This document shows positions 19,926 through 28,394 of a DNA stretch of 64,000 nt, one piece after another. The notes below the pieces were generated by a model, which saw only the letters and a list, made by a program, of their open reading frames with translations, searched no databases and had not been told where the DNA came from. Every line of letters begins with the position of its first letter. Within the stretch, counting starts at the first letter, position 1. Made by a program: the position numbers and the translations under genes. The stretch spans positions 1 to 64,000 of the forward strand of contig CAWKBS010000011.1 in the NCBI GenBank assembly GCA_963847985.1, in the 5' to 3' direction. Source of the DNA: JAIBJN01 sp963847985. GTDB lineage: Bacteria > Actinomycetota > Thermoleophilia > Gaiellales > Gaiellaceae.

Positions 19926-20549
19926 ATGGAAGCGCTCCTGGCTTTCGGCGCCGCCCTGCTGGCCCTCCGGCTGGCCGGCAGCCTGCTCGGACGCTGGCGC
20001 GAGCGGCGCGAGCAGCAGCAGCTCCTCGCCTGGGCCGGCGGCCTCGGCGCCTACGCGGCGGCATCGGCCGCGCTCGCCTGGGGCGCGGCCTCGGGCTGGA
20101 GCGATCCGGTCTTCCGCGTGTACTACCTCTTCGGCGGGTTGCTCACGGCCGCCCTGCTCGGCGTCGGCTCCCTTCTGCTCACCGGCCGCCGCTGGGCGGC
20201 CCCGCTCGGCCTCGTCTACGCCGGCCTCGCGGTGGGGGTGGCGATCGCCGTCCCGCTGACATCGCCCGTGACCGGCGACTCGATCCCGGAGGCCCAGGAG
20301 CATCTCGACTTCGTCCCGGCCCGGCTCCTCGCCGTGCTCGGCAACAGCCTCGGCACGATCGCCGTCGTCGCGGTCGCGCTGCTCACGATCCGCCGCCGGC
20401 CGGTCGGGAACGCGCTGATCGTGGCCGGTGTCGCCGTCGCCGCGGCCGGCAGCGGGCTGGCAGGGCTCGGAGTCGCCGAGACGGCAGCGTTCGTCGCCGT
20501 AGCCGCCATCCTCCTTTACGCGGGGTTCGTCCGCAGCCGGTCTGGTTGA
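19926..20549 (+). CDS. Integral membrane protein of unknown function
   Basis: This 207-aa protein consists almost entirely of hydrophobic helices, about seven by eye, with short polar loops such as GRWRERREQQQ and TSPVTGDSIPEAQEHLDF. I do not recognise a family. It is divergent from the class V aminotransferase with a 28-base gap. The -35 element of the next gene's promoter overlaps its stop codon. Confidence 0.7.
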   Translation: MEALLAFGAALLALRLAGSLLGRWRERREQQQLLAWAGGLGAYAAASAALAWGAASGWSDPVFRVYYLFGGLLTAALLGVGSLLLTGRRWAAPLGLVYAGLAVGVAIAVPLTSPVTGDSIPEAQEHLDFVPARLLAVLGNSLGTIAVVAVALLTIRRRPVGNALIVAGVAVAAAGSGLAGLGVAETAAFVAVAAILLYAGFVRSRSG

Positions 20550-20574
20550 CAGGACGCCACGGCGGTATCAGACT
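20546..20574 (+). promoter_or_regulatory. Promoter of the LVIVD-like gene
   Basis: A perfect -35 TTGACA (20546-20551) and a -10-like CAGACT (20569-20574) are separated by 17 bases. It would give a leader of about 125 bases. The block AGACTGCCGCG recurs upstream of the paralogous gene on the minus strand (near 39540), which supports a shared control element. Confidence 0.5.
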
Positions 20575-20600
20575 GCCGCGGCACCGTTAGGGGAGGTGAG

Positions 20601-20708
20601 ATGCCTTGGGGGCATCTAGAGGGAACAGGGCTCTATCGACCTGCGACGTGCGCCATGGGACAACGTGCCGGCGCGCGCGCTCCGATCTACCTCTGGAGGT
20701 ACAGATGA
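20601..20708 (+). CDS. Possible 35-codon leader ORF upstream of the LVIVD-like gene
   Basis: ATG at 20601 follows GGGGAGG at a good distance. The frame runs 35 codons, and its TGA overlaps the ATG of the main gene (ATGA, 20705-20708). Its start lies in a hairpin (AGATGCC 20599-20605 with GGCATCT 20611-20617). The peptide (MPWGHLEGTGLYRPAT...) has no recognisable domain. It may be a regulatory leader that couples translation, or chance. Confidence 0.35.
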   Translation: MPWGHLEGTGLYRPATCAMGQRAGARAPIYLWRYR

Positions 20709-22270
20709 GATTCTCGTTCCGCGTTGTTGTCCTCGTCCTGGTCGCGCTCGGCCTCTTCGCAGGTACCGCCAGCGCGAAGCCCGACCCCGGAGACGTGAGG
20801 CAACGAATGGACCTGCTGTACTCGAACCCGAACGGGGCGACCAATTCGGACCTCGCGTTCTGGGGCGAGCATGCCTTCATCGGCTACTACACCGGCGACG
20901 CACCCCCGACGAGGGGCGGGGTGCGGATCTTCGACATCTCGAACCCGGCGGCGCCCGCGCTGGTGAAGGACATCCAGTGCGACGCCAACCAGAACGATCC
21001 CATCGTCTGGGACCGCAACGGGAACGGCATCGCCGACCTGCTGCTCCTGGCCGTCGACCGCACGATGGCGAGCCCCGCGTGTGGGGCACCACGCGTCGCG
21101 CACGGCGACCCCACCGGCTGGGAGGGCGTCCGGGTCTTCGAGCTGAGCGACAGCCCGGCGAACCCGTTCGCCACCGTGACCCAGGTGGCCGCGGTGTACA
21201 CCGACTGCGGCGCCCACACGATCACACTCTGGCCCGGCAAGGCCGAGGGGCCGAACGGCAAGCTCATCGTGTACGTCTCCTCGTATCCGCTCCGGCCCGG
21301 CCCGACGTGCGGCCCGGTCAACGGCCCGCCTGCCGGCAACGACCCACTGCACTCGAAGATCTCGGTCGTCGAGGTGCCGCTGGCGAATCCGGCGGCCTCC
21401 TCGGTCATCGCGGAGCCGCCGATCAGCTACCCCGGCGATCCCGACAACCAGATCGACTGGTGCGAGCGGTCGGTCACGGGTCCGGGCGCTCCCTGCCCGA
21501 TCCCGGGAGCCATCGAGCAGGCGGCCCGCGCGTGCCACGACATCGTCGTGCACGTCGAGGAGAACATGGCCGGCGCTGCGTGCGCCGAGCAGGGCCAGGT
21601 CTGGGAGATCGACGCGAACGGGATCCCCGACACCGCCAATCCGGTCTCGATCATGGACGACGAGTTCAGCTCGGGCGGCACCGGGAACATCCCCGGGGCG
21701 GTGGACTTCTTCCACTCGGTGATGTTCAACAACGACGGGACCGTCCTGAACACCGTCGACGAGTCCTTCGGAACCGGGTGTCCGCCGATGACACAGTGGA
21801 CGGCACGGCCCTGGCATCCTGCGTCGCTCCAGAAGAGCGGCAAGATGTTCTTCTCGGACACGGAGACGGGAGAGTTCTTCAGCGAGTTCCAGGTCGGTGA
21901 CGTGCGGCCCGATCCCACGCCGGGCGCGTACTGCTCGGCGCACATGGGCATGGCCGTCATGGACATCGGCAAGGACCTGCTGGTGAACGCCTGGTACTCG
22001 GGCGGCGTCGACGTGATCAACTTCACCGATCCCGAGAATCTGAAGGAGATCGCGTGGTACGACATCGCGGGCGGAGCCTTCGACGGCTCGGACAACTGGT
22101 CCGCCTACCCCTATGTCGGGCCTGACATCAGGGGCAGGAACGGAATCGCGGTCTACGCCTCGGATGGGGTTCACGTCCCGGCGAACGGCCGCGGCTTCGT
22201 GGTCTTCAGGGCCAACGTGCCCGAACCGAGCATGACCCGCGACCACCTCAACCCGCAGACGATGGACTAG
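20705..22270 (+). CDS. Secreted LVIVD-repeat-like beta-propeller protein (copy 1)
   Basis: This 521-aa protein has a clear signal peptide (MRFSFRVVVLVLVALGLFAGTASA) preceded by CTGGAGGT. The mature chain shows repeats resembling LVIVD proteins, for example GGVRIFDISNPAAPALVKDI and later GGVDVINFTDPENLKEIAWYD, suggesting an extracytoplasmic beta-propeller. Other clear segments are YTDCGAHTITLWP, ACHDIVVHVEEN and FFSDTETGEFFSEF. It ends in DHLNPQTMD, exactly as does the paralogue at 37800-39377. No enzymatic activity can be assigned. Paired cysteines fit an exported protein. Confidence 0.85.
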   Translation: MRFSFRVVVLVLVALGLFAGTASAKPDPGDVRQRMDLLYSNPNGATNSDLAFWGEHAFIGYYTGDAPPTRGGVRIFDISNPAAPALVKDIQCDANQNDPIVWDRNGNGIADLLLLAVDRTMASPACGAPRVAHGDPTGWEGVRVFELSDSPANPFATVTQVAAVYTDCGAHTITLWPGKAEGPNGKLIVYVSSYPLRPGPTCGPVNGPPAGNDPLHSKISVVEVPLANPAASSVIAEPPISYPGDPDNQIDWCERSVTGPGAPCPIPGAIEQAARACHDIVVHVEENMAGAACAEQGQVWEIDANGIPDTANPVSIMDDEFSSGGTGNIPGAVDFFHSVMFNNDGTVLNTVDESFGTGCPPMTQWTARPWHPASLQKSGKMFFSDTETGEFFSEFQVGDVRPDPTPGAYCSAHMGMAVMDIGKDLLVNAWYSGGVDVINFTDPENLKEIAWYDIAGGAFDGSDNWSAYPYVGPDIRGRNGIAVYASDGVHVPANGRGFVVFRANVPEPSMTRDHLNPQTMD

Positions 22271-22309
22271 CAGTCGCTCCGGGAGCAGCAGCTCCCAGCA
22301 CGAGCACCG

Positions 22310-22337
22310 AAGGAGGCCGCCGCAAGGCGGCCTCCTT
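22310..22337 (+). terminator. Intrinsic-type terminator hairpin
   Basis: AAGGAGGCCGCC (22310-22321), a GCAA tetraloop and GGCGGCCTCCTT (22326-22337) form a perfect 12-bp stem about 40 bases after the LVIVD-like gene. It is followed by a short pyrimidine-rich tail. Confidence 0.8.
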
Positions 22338-22444
22338 CCGTCTGGATAACCGCACCACGGCGGTGGGGGCGGCTCCATTGTCGCGAGCGGCCGCGGCAGG
22401 CAGCCTGGAGACATCAAGACCGGCTCACCCGAAAGGAGGCAACC

Positions 22445-22537
22445 GTGTTGCAGAGATTCTGGCTTTGGCTCTTCGCGCTCTATTCCGCCGCGGCGCTGCC
22501 ACTCCTCGCGTGGGCCCTGGCGAACCTGGCCGCATAG
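22445..22537 (+). CDS. 30-residue single-span membrane peptide
   Basis: GTG at 22445 is preceded by AAAGGAGG with an ideal five-base spacing. It opens a 30-codon frame ending in TAG. The peptide (MLQRFWLWLFALYSAAALPL then LAWALANLAA) is one hydrophobic helix rich in Trp and Leu. It sits alone between the terminator of the LVIVD-like gene and the convergent GNAT gene, so it needs its own promoter. I know no named family for it. Confidence 0.55.
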   Translation: MLQRFWLWLFALYSAAALPLLAWALANLAA

Positions 22538-22600
22538 CTCTCGCGCCGCCGTCCACGTGAGCCGACTTACGGCGCCTGGACGGCGAGGCGCTGGTCCGGA

Positions 22601-23080
22601 TCAGAGCGAACGGGTGAGGACGATCCGGTCCTCGCCCGGGCCGTCGTAGTCGACCTGCGGCTCGCTCGGCTCGAACCCGATCGCCGTGTGAAAGGCAACC
22701 GACCGCGTGTTCGCGTCGGAGGTCACGCAGCTCACGCGCGACCTCCCCGCGGCCCGGGCAGCGGCGAAGAAGCGCTCGTAGAGCTCGCGCCCCAGGCCGG
22801 TCCCGCGCTCGGCCGGGTTCACGCCCACGAAGTGGACGTAGGCCTCCTCCGGCTCGCTCTGCGACAGGAGCCCGATGAGGAACCCGGCCAGCTCGCCGTC
22901 CCGCTCTGCGACGAAGGACGTCTCCCGGAAGTGGGTGAAGAAGAGCTTCGGGAGCATGTCCACCATGCGCCGTCCTCCCCACCACTCGTCCAGCACGGCG
23001 ACGATGCGGGCGTGGTCGGCCGGCTGCGCGTGCCGGAAGCGAAGGCCGCTCAGAGCGGCTCCGTCCAGCCGGCGCGCCAC
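22601..23080 (-). CDS. GNAT-family N-acetyltransferase
   Basis: This 159-aa acetyl-CoA-dependent transferase has the GNAT core. FRHAQPADHARIVAVLDEWW marks the first strand-helix. VHFVGVNPAERGTGLGRELYE near residues 82-102 holds the acetyl-CoA pyrophosphate loop (R-G-T-G-L-G). CVTSDANTRSVAFHTAIGFEP is the C-terminal wedge. The substrate is unknown. The start is GTG and overlaps the preceding SnoaL-like gene by 31 bases. Confidence 0.9.
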   Translation of the reverse strand: MARRLDGAALSGLRFRHAQPADHARIVAVLDEWWGGRRMVDMLPKLFFTHFRETSFVAERDGELAGFLIGLLSQSEPEEAYVHFVGVNPAERGTGLGRELYERFFAAARAAGRSRVSCVTSDANTRSVAFHTAIGFEPSEPQVDYDGPGEDRIVLTRSL

Positions 23081-23421
23081 GAGGGCGCCGGGTCCGGTTC
23101 GCCCCGCGACCAGTACTCGACCGCCCGGACGATCTTGCCGTCGGCGAGCTCGAAGAAGGAGCTCGCGTAGAACTGCTTGCCGTCGTGGTCGACGCGGACC
23201 TCCGAGGCGACCTGGTCGCCCCCGTCGACGATCCGGAGCACCTCGACGTGCCAGTCCCCCGGATACTCCCGCTGCACGGCGACGTAGTTCTCGCGGCCGC
23301 GCATCCGCTCGGCGGTGTTCGGCCAGTCGACGACGACGTCCGGGTGGAGCTGAGCGGCGACGCCCTCCCAGTCGCGCGCCTCCATCCGCTCCCAGAGCAG
23401 CCGCACGGCCTGAGCGCTCAT
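23050..23421 (-). CDS. SnoaL-like/NTF2-fold protein
   Basis: This 123-aa protein has the cone-shaped NTF2-fold pattern: an opening helix AVRLLWERMEARDWEGVAAQ, then HPDVVVDWPNTAERMRGREN, and strands ending in FFELADGKIVRAVEYW. Such proteins act as small isomerases, cyclases or ligand binders; the function here is unknown. Its ATG overlaps the gatB stop (ATGA), so it is probably read from the gat transcript. Confidence 0.85.
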   Translation of the reverse strand: MSAQAVRLLWERMEARDWEGVAAQLHPDVVVDWPNTAERMRGRENYVAVQREYPGDWHVEVLRIVDGGDQVASEVRVDHDGKQFYASSFFELADGKIVRAVEYWSRGEPDPAPSWRAGWTEPL

Positions 23422-24827
23422 GCCCCGAGCTTCTCCCGCAGGCGCTCGTTGACGACGCGCGGGTCGGCCTTGCCCTGCGTCTCCTTCATGACCTGGCCGA
23501 CGAAGAAGCCGAGGAGGCCCTCCTTGCCGCCGCGGTACGCCTCGACCTGGCCCGGGTTGGCCGCCAGGATGCCGTCGATCACCGGGTCGAGCTCGGACTC
23601 GTCGGACACGGTGGTCTCCGAGAGGAAGCGCTCGGCGGCGAAGCCGGGGTCGGCGCTGGCGGCGAGCGCGTCCAGAAACGCCTGGCGCGGGATTGCGTCA
23701 CGCGCCTCGACGAGCTTGCCGAGCTCGCCGCCGTCCACCTTCGCCGGGTCGACCCCGGCCGCGGCGAGCTGGTTCATGAGAACGTTGGCGACGGCGCGCC
23801 GGTCGTCGCCGGGCACCCGCGCGTAGAGCTCGTCCCGGCCGCTCGTGACCAGGCCGTACGCGAGGTCGAAGTCGACCTCGTGCTCCAGCCGGCGAATGCG
23901 GGTGCCGGGCAGCTCGCCCACATCGGCGCGGGCACGCTCGACCAGCTCGGCCGGAGGCGCGATGGCCACGAGGTCGGGCTCGGGGAAGTAGCGGTAGTCG
24001 TGCGCCTCCTCCTTGGAGCGGAGCGGCGCGATCGACCCGGACTGCGGGTCGAAATGGAGCGTCTGCTGCACCACCGCGTCGCCGGCCTCGTAGATCCCGA
24101 TCTGGCGCTCGACCTCGGCGGTGATCCCGTCGGCGACGAACTTGAACGAGTTCATGTTCTTGAGCTCGGTCTTGGTGCGGTAGCCCTCTTCGCCGGCGTC
24201 GCGCACGGAGACGTTCGCGTCGCAGCGGAGCGAGCCCTTCTCCATCTCCGCGTCGGAGATGTCGAGCTCGACGACGGTCTGGCGCAGGAGCTGGAGGAAA
24301 CGCCGCGCTTCCTCGCCGGAGCGCACGTGGGGCTCGGCGACGATCTCCACGAGCGGCGTGCCGCCGCGGTTGAAGTCGACGAGCGAGGCCTCGGCGCCGT
24401 GGATCCGCCCGGCGGTGCCGCCGACGTGAACGGTCTTGGCGGCGTCTTCCTCGAGGTGGGCGCGGACAATGCCGATCTCGCGGTCGCCGTCCGGCCCCGG
24501 CACGACGAAGCGCCCGCCCGAGGCGAGCGGGACGTCGTACTGGGAGATCTGATACCCCTTCGGCAGGTCGGGGTAGAAGTAGTTCTTCCGGTGGAAGAGC
24601 GAGCGTTCGGCGATCTCGCAGTCGAGCGCGAGGCCGAGCTTGACCGCCCACTCGATCGCCGTCCGGTTCGGCACCGGAAGCGTGCCCGGGTGCGCGAGGC
24701 AGACCGGACAGGTGCGGGTGTTCGGCTCCTCGCCCCAGACGTTCTCGCAGCGGCAGAACATCTTCGTCCGCGTCTTGAGCTGGACGTGGATCTCGAGGCC
24801 GACGACGGCTTCCCAGGTCACGGTCAC
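23418..24827 (-). CDS. gatB: Asp/Glu-tRNA amidotransferase subunit B
   Basis: This 469-aa subunit of GatCAB phosphorylates the tRNA-bound Glu or Asp for amidation to Gln or Asn. VVGLEIHVQLKTRTKMFCRC opens the cradle domain, and CRC with CPVC forms the zinc site. YFYPDLPKGYQISQYD, VDFNRGGTPLVEIVAEP and GSLRCDANVSVR are family signatures. The C-terminal YqeY-like helical tail ends near KADPRVVNERLREKLGA. The GTG at 24827 overlaps the gatA stop (GTGA). Its presence implies that glutaminyl- or asparaginyl-tRNA is made indirectly. Confidence 0.97.
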   Translation of the reverse strand: MTVTWEAVVGLEIHVQLKTRTKMFCRCENVWGEEPNTRTCPVCLAHPGTLPVPNRTAIEWAVKLGLALDCEIAERSLFHRKNYFYPDLPKGYQISQYDVPLASGGRFVVPGPDGDREIGIVRAHLEEDAAKTVHVGGTAGRIHGAEASLVDFNRGGTPLVEIVAEPHVRSGEEARRFLQLLRQTVVELDISDAEMEKGSLRCDANVSVRDAGEEGYRTKTELKNMNSFKFVADGITAEVERQIGIYEAGDAVVQQTLHFDPQSGSIAPLRSKEEAHDYRYFPEPDLVAIAPPAELVERARADVGELPGTRIRRLEHEVDFDLAYGLVTSGRDELYARVPGDDRRAVANVLMNQLAAAGVDPAKVDGGELGKLVEARDAIPRQAFLDALAASADPGFAAERFLSETTVSDESELDPVIDGILAANPGQVEAYRGGKEGLLGFFVGQVMKETQGKADPRVVNERLREKLGA

Positions 24828-26263
24828 GCTAGGCGCTCCGGGACGAAGTCGAAGCCGAGGGCCTGCTCGAGCGCGTGGCCGACGCGGAAGAGCGCGTTCT
24901 CCGAGAACTGCGGGCCGATCAGCTGCAGGCCGACCGGGAGGCCCTCCGAGAGGCCGCAGGGGATGGAGAGGCCGGGGAGCCCGGCCATGTTCGACGGGAT
25001 CGTCAGCACGTCGGAGAGGTACATCGCGAGCGGGTTCTCGGCCTTCTCGCCGAGCCTGAACGCGACCGTCGGCGAGGTCGGGCTCACGAGGACGTCGAAG
25101 TGCTCGAATGCGGCGGCATGCTCCTGCGCGATCACCGTGCGCACCTTCTGGGCCTGGCCGTAGTACGCGTCGTAGTAGCCGGCCGAGAGCGCGTAGGTGC
25201 CGAGCAGGATGCGACGCTTCGGCTCCGCGCCGAACCCCTCCCAGCGCGTGCGCGCGTAGAGGGCAGTCAGGTCGCCGTCCACCTCGGCGCGATGGCCGTA
25301 ACGGACGCCGTCGTACCGCGCGAGGTTCGAGCTCGCCTCGGCGGGCGCGACGAGGTAGTAGCAGGCGAGCCCGTAGTCGACCGAGCGCGGCAGGCTCGTC
25401 TCCCCCACCTCGGCGCCGAGCTCCTCGGCGAGCCGGATCGCCTCGCCGACGCGCTCGCTCACACCGGGGTCGATGCCCTCGGCCTCGTTCATCTCCTTCG
25501 GGACGCCGATCCGGACGCCGCGGAGGTCGGCGCCCTCGGGGACGGCGACGGGCTCGGGCAGCGCCACGGTCGTCGAGTCGCACGGGTCCTTGCCGGCGAT
25601 GATCTCGTACAGGCGGGCGTTGTCGCGCACCGTCTTCGTCAGCGGGCCGACCTGGTCGAGGCTCGAGGCGAACGCGACGATGCCGTAGCGGGAGACCGTG
25701 CCGTAGGTCGGGCGCAGGCCGACGACGCCGCAGAGCGAGGCCGGCTGCTTCACCGAGCCGCCCGTGTCCGTGCCGAGCGCCCACGGCGCGAGCCCGCCCG
25801 CGACGGCGGCGGCGGAGCCGCCGGACGAGCCGCCAGGAACCCGCTCGGGATCCCAGGGGTTCTTCGTCGGCCCGTACGCCGAGTTCTCGGTGGACGAGCC
25901 CATGGCGAACTCGTCCATGTTCGTCTTGCCCAGGATGGGCAGGCCCGCCGCCTTGCAGCGCGCGGCCACGGTCGAGTCGAAGACCGGGGTGTAGCCGGCG
26001 AGGATCCTCGAGCCGGCCGTCGTCGGGATGCCCTTCGTCGTGATCACGTCCTTGTGCGCGATCGGGACGCCGTCCCCGCGCTCGCCGGCGACGTGGAGGT
26101 AGGCGTGCAGCTCGGGGTCGCGCGCCTCGATCGCCGCGAGGTAGGCGCCGGCGAGCTCGTCCCCGGATACCTCCCCGCGCTCGAGCAGCCCGGCGGCCTC
26201 CTCGGCCGTCAGCCTCAGGGTGTCGATCACGGCCTTGTCCGCCTCGGACGCCTTAGGGGCCAC
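24824..26263 (-). CDS. gatA: Asp/Glu-tRNA amidotransferase subunit A
   Basis: This 479-aa amidase subunit releases ammonia from glutamine. The Lys-Ser-Ser triad is visible: Lys in PIAHKDVI near residue 71, Ser in VPGGSSGGSAAAVAGG, and Ser in GTDTGGSVKQPASLCG. LVSPTSPTVAF and the C-terminal GLPVGLQLIGP also match. It begins with GTG and is flanked by gatC upstream and gatB downstream on the same strand, the common gatCAB order. Confidence 0.97.
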   Translation of the reverse strand: MAPKASEADKAVIDTLRLTAEEAAGLLERGEVSGDELAGAYLAAIEARDPELHAYLHVAGERGDGVPIAHKDVITTKGIPTTAGSRILAGYTPVFDSTVAARCKAAGLPILGKTNMDEFAMGSSTENSAYGPTKNPWDPERVPGGSSGGSAAAVAGGLAPWALGTDTGGSVKQPASLCGVVGLRPTYGTVSRYGIVAFASSLDQVGPLTKTVRDNARLYEIIAGKDPCDSTTVALPEPVAVPEGADLRGVRIGVPKEMNEAEGIDPGVSERVGEAIRLAEELGAEVGETSLPRSVDYGLACYYLVAPAEASSNLARYDGVRYGHRAEVDGDLTALYARTRWEGFGAEPKRRILLGTYALSAGYYDAYYGQAQKVRTVIAQEHAAAFEHFDVLVSPTSPTVAFRLGEKAENPLAMYLSDVLTIPSNMAGLPGLSIPCGLSEGLPVGLQLIGPQFSENALFRVGHALEQALGFDFVPERLA

Positions 26264-26342
26264 CCCGTGCCTCCACCCGCTGTGAGCGTAACGAGGAAAA
26301 GCGCGCGTGTCTCGCGCGGAATGTGCCGGAAGTGAGGCAAGC

Positions 26343-26630
26343 TCACCCGCCGACCGCCGGGACGCGGAACTGGCCGTCGACGGGATCCGGGGCGTTGGCC
26401 AGCGCCTCGTCGCGCGGGAGCGACGGGCGCGGCTCGTCCTCGGCCCATTCGTTCACGAGGTCCAGCGGATGGGTCATGGGCGCGACGTCGCTCAGGTCGA
26501 GCTCGGAGACCTTGCCGACCGCGTCCAGGATCGCGCCGAGCTGGTCGCGGACCGCATCCACCTCGTCCTCGGGGATCTCCAGGCGCGCGAGCGCCGCGAC
26601 GTGCAGCACATCCTCCCTCGTGATCGCCAT
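26343..26630 (-). CDS. gatC: Asp/Glu-tRNA amidotransferase subunit C
   Basis: This small 95-aa subunit wraps between GatA and GatB. It has the typical start ITREDVLHVAALARLEIPEDE, the central QLGAILDAVGKVSELDLSDV, and PMTHPLDLVNEWAEDEPRPSL with the conserved R-x-D-x-P region. It is the first gene of the gatCAB operon. Confidence 0.95.
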   Translation of the reverse strand: MAITREDVLHVAALARLEIPEDEVDAVRDQLGAILDAVGKVSELDLSDVAPMTHPLDLVNEWAEDEPRPSLPRDEALANAPDPVDGQFRVPAVGG

Positions 26631-26662
26631 CCGACCTCCAGTCTAGAAACCGCCATGGAACT

Positions 26663-26691
26663 GCGACGGGCCCCTCGCCGGGGCCCGTCGC
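26663..26691 (-). terminator. Terminator hairpin between csp and gatC
   Basis: GCGACGGGCCCC (26663-26674) and GGGGCCCGTCGC (26680-26691) form a perfect 12-bp stem with a five-base loop, 23 bases beyond the csp stop. It should end the cold-shock transcript; a T-tract is not evident. Confidence 0.75.
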
Positions 26692-26713
26692 CGCAATTTC
26701 GAGCCTCCGCCGG

Positions 26714-26914
26714 CTAGGCCAGCGTAACGTTCTTAGCCTGCAGACCCTTGTCGCCCTGCTCGACGTCGAACTGGACTCGCTGGCCCTCGGTCAGGGTGCG
26801 GTAGCCGTCCATCTCGATCGCGCTGTGGTGGACGAAGACGTCGTCTCCCCCCTCGCGCTCGATGAACCCGAACCCCTTCTCGTTCGAGAACCATTTCACG
26901 GTGCCCTCAGCCAA
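26714..26914 (-). CDS. Cold-shock domain protein
   Basis: This 66-aa single OB-fold nucleic-acid chaperone carries RNP1 (KGFGFIERE) and RNP2 (DVFVHHSAIE). The TTG at 26914 was chosen because it gives the family start AEGTVKWFSNEKGFGFI and is preceded by AAGGAGGA (26923-26930) at eight bases. A hairpin in the upstream region (26941-26964) may be part of its leader or the folD terminator. Confidence 0.95.
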   Translation of the reverse strand: MAEGTVKWFSNEKGFGFIEREGGDDVFVHHSAIEMDGYRTLTEGQRVQFDVEQGDKGLQAKNVTLA

Positions 26915-26940
26915 CGGAACTGTCCTCCTTAGACGCACAA

Positions 26941-26964
26941 CGACGGCCCGGCTTGGAGCCGTCG
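26941..26964 (-). terminator. Hairpin between folD and csp
   Basis: CGACGGC (26941-26947) pairs with GCCGTCG (26958-26964) around a ten-base loop. It lies after folD and before the csp ribosome site, so it could terminate folD or structure the csp leader. Confidence 0.45.
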
Positions 26965-27007
26965 AGTCTGGCCAAAGCCGCGATTTACGGCGCGCGCAAT
27001 GTAACCG

Positions 27008-27865
27008 CTATGCGCCCGGGAAGGCAAGCGCGCCCGCCTGGTAGGAGGCCGCGCGGACGGTGTTGCGGAGCAGGCTGGCGATCGTCATGGGGCCGACGCC
27101 ACCGGGCACCGGCGTCAGGTAGCCCGCGATCTCGCGCACGTCCTCGGCAACGTCGCCGACGACCTTGCCCTCGACCCGGTTGATGCCCACATCGATCACG
27201 GCCGCGCCGGGCTTGACCATCTCCCGCGTGACCATCCCGGCGCGGCCGACCGCGGCCACGACCACGTCGGCCTCGCCGACGACGCCGGCGAGGTCCCGGG
27301 TGCGGCTGTGGCAGACCGTCACGGTCGCGTTCTCAGCCAGCAGGAGCAGCGCCATCGGCTTCCCGACGATGTTCGACCGCCCGACGACGACGGCCCTCGC
27401 CCCCTCGAGCGGGATCTCGTAGGACGCCAGGATCTCCATGATCCCCGCCGGCGTCGCCGCCACGAAGGTCGGCTCGCCCTGGAGGAGGTGCCCGGCGCTC
27501 GCAGGATGGAAGCCGTCAACGTCCTTGATCGGTGCGATCGCGCGGATGACGCGGCCGTCGTCCATGTGCGCCGGCAGCGGGAGCTGGCAGAGGATCCCCG
27601 TCACCCGCTCGTCCGCATTCAGCTCGGCGACGAGCGCCAGGAGGTCCTCTTCGGACGTCTCCGCCGCCAGCTCGTGGTGGATGGGCTCGATCCCCACCTC
27701 GGCGCACGCCTCCTGCTTTCGCCGGACGTAGAGCGCCGAGGCCTCGTCCTCGCCGACGAGCACCGTGGCGAGGCCGATCGGCCGCCCGAGGGCCGCCACG
27801 TCGCGCGCGACCTCCGCCCGCACCTGTGCGGCCAGGGCCTTGCCGTCCATGAGCGTCGCTGCCAC
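27008..27865 (-). CDS. folD: Methylenetetrahydrofolate dehydrogenase/cyclohydrolase
   Basis: This 285-aa bifunctional one-carbon enzyme converts 5,10-methylene-THF to 10-formyl-THF. YVRRKQEACAEVGI contains the catalytic Tyr and Lys region, GILCQLPLPAHMD is the folate-site signature, and VVVGRSNIVGKPMALLLL is the nucleotide-binding signature. It ends with the PVPGGVGPMTIASLLRNTV motif. The GTG start giving MAATLMDGKALA fits the family better than the ATG five codons later. Confidence 0.95.
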   Translation of the reverse strand: MAATLMDGKALAAQVRAEVARDVAALGRPIGLATVLVGEDEASALYVRRKQEACAEVGIEPIHHELAAETSEEDLLALVAELNADERVTGILCQLPLPAHMDDGRVIRAIAPIKDVDGFHPASAGHLLQGEPTFVAATPAGIMEILASYEIPLEGARAVVVGRSNIVGKPMALLLLAENATVTVCHSRTRDLAGVVGEADVVVAAVGRAGMVTREMVKPGAAVIDVGINRVEGKVVGDVAEDVREIAGYLTPVPGGVGPMTIASLLRNTVRAASYQAGALAFPGA

Positions 27866-27904
27866 GGCGGAGGAGCCTAACCGACCGCCAGGCATGATCC
27901 GGCC

Positions 27905-28390
27905 GTGAACGTCCGGCGGCACCTCCTGGCGATCGGGCTCCTGCCCTTCACGGTCACGATCGCCGTCCCGGCCCTCGTCCTCTGGAGACGCGGTATCGAG
28001 GTGGCCGGCTGGCCGCTCGCGCTCGTCGGCGCCGCGCTGGCCGGCGGCGGCCTCGCCCTCATGGCGTGGACGGTCGCGCTCTTCGCCCGAGAGGGCAAGG
28101 GAACGCTCGCTCCGTGGGATCCGACCTCGCGGCTCGTCGTCCTCGGCCCCTACAGGCACGTCCGAAACCCGATGATCAGCGGGGTGCTGGCGATCCTCCT
28201 CGGCGAGGCCGCGCTCTTCGCCTCGTCGGCGCTCCTCGTCTGGTTCGCAACGGTCTTCGCCGTGAACGCCGTCTACATGCCGCTCGTCGAGGAACCGGCA
28301 CTCCGGAAGCGCTTCGGCGCCGACTACGACGCCTACCGGGCCAACGTCCCGCGCTGGCTCCCCCGGCTGCGGCCCTGGCGCTTAAGCTGA
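27905..28390 (+). CDS. Isoprenylcysteine methyltransferase-like (ICMT/PEMT-type) membrane protein
   Basis: This 161-aa membrane protein has four hydrophobic segments. The C-terminal motif LVVLGPYRHVRNPMISGVL followed by PLVEEPALRKRFGADYDAY is the SAM-binding signature of the ICMT/phospholipid methyltransferase group. The substrate is unknown; bacterial members methylate lipids or small isoprenoid products. It starts with GTG and runs to five bases before the HMG-CoA reductase gene, so the pair is likely co-transcribed. Confidence 0.85.
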   Translation: MNVRRHLLAIGLLPFTVTIAVPALVLWRRGIEVAGWPLALVGAALAGGGLALMAWTVALFAREGKGTLAPWDPTSRLVVLGPYRHVRNPMISGVLAILLGEAALFASSALLVWFATVFAVNAVYMPLVEEPALRKRFGADYDAYRANVPRWLPRLRPWRLS

Positions 28391-28394
28391 CGCC

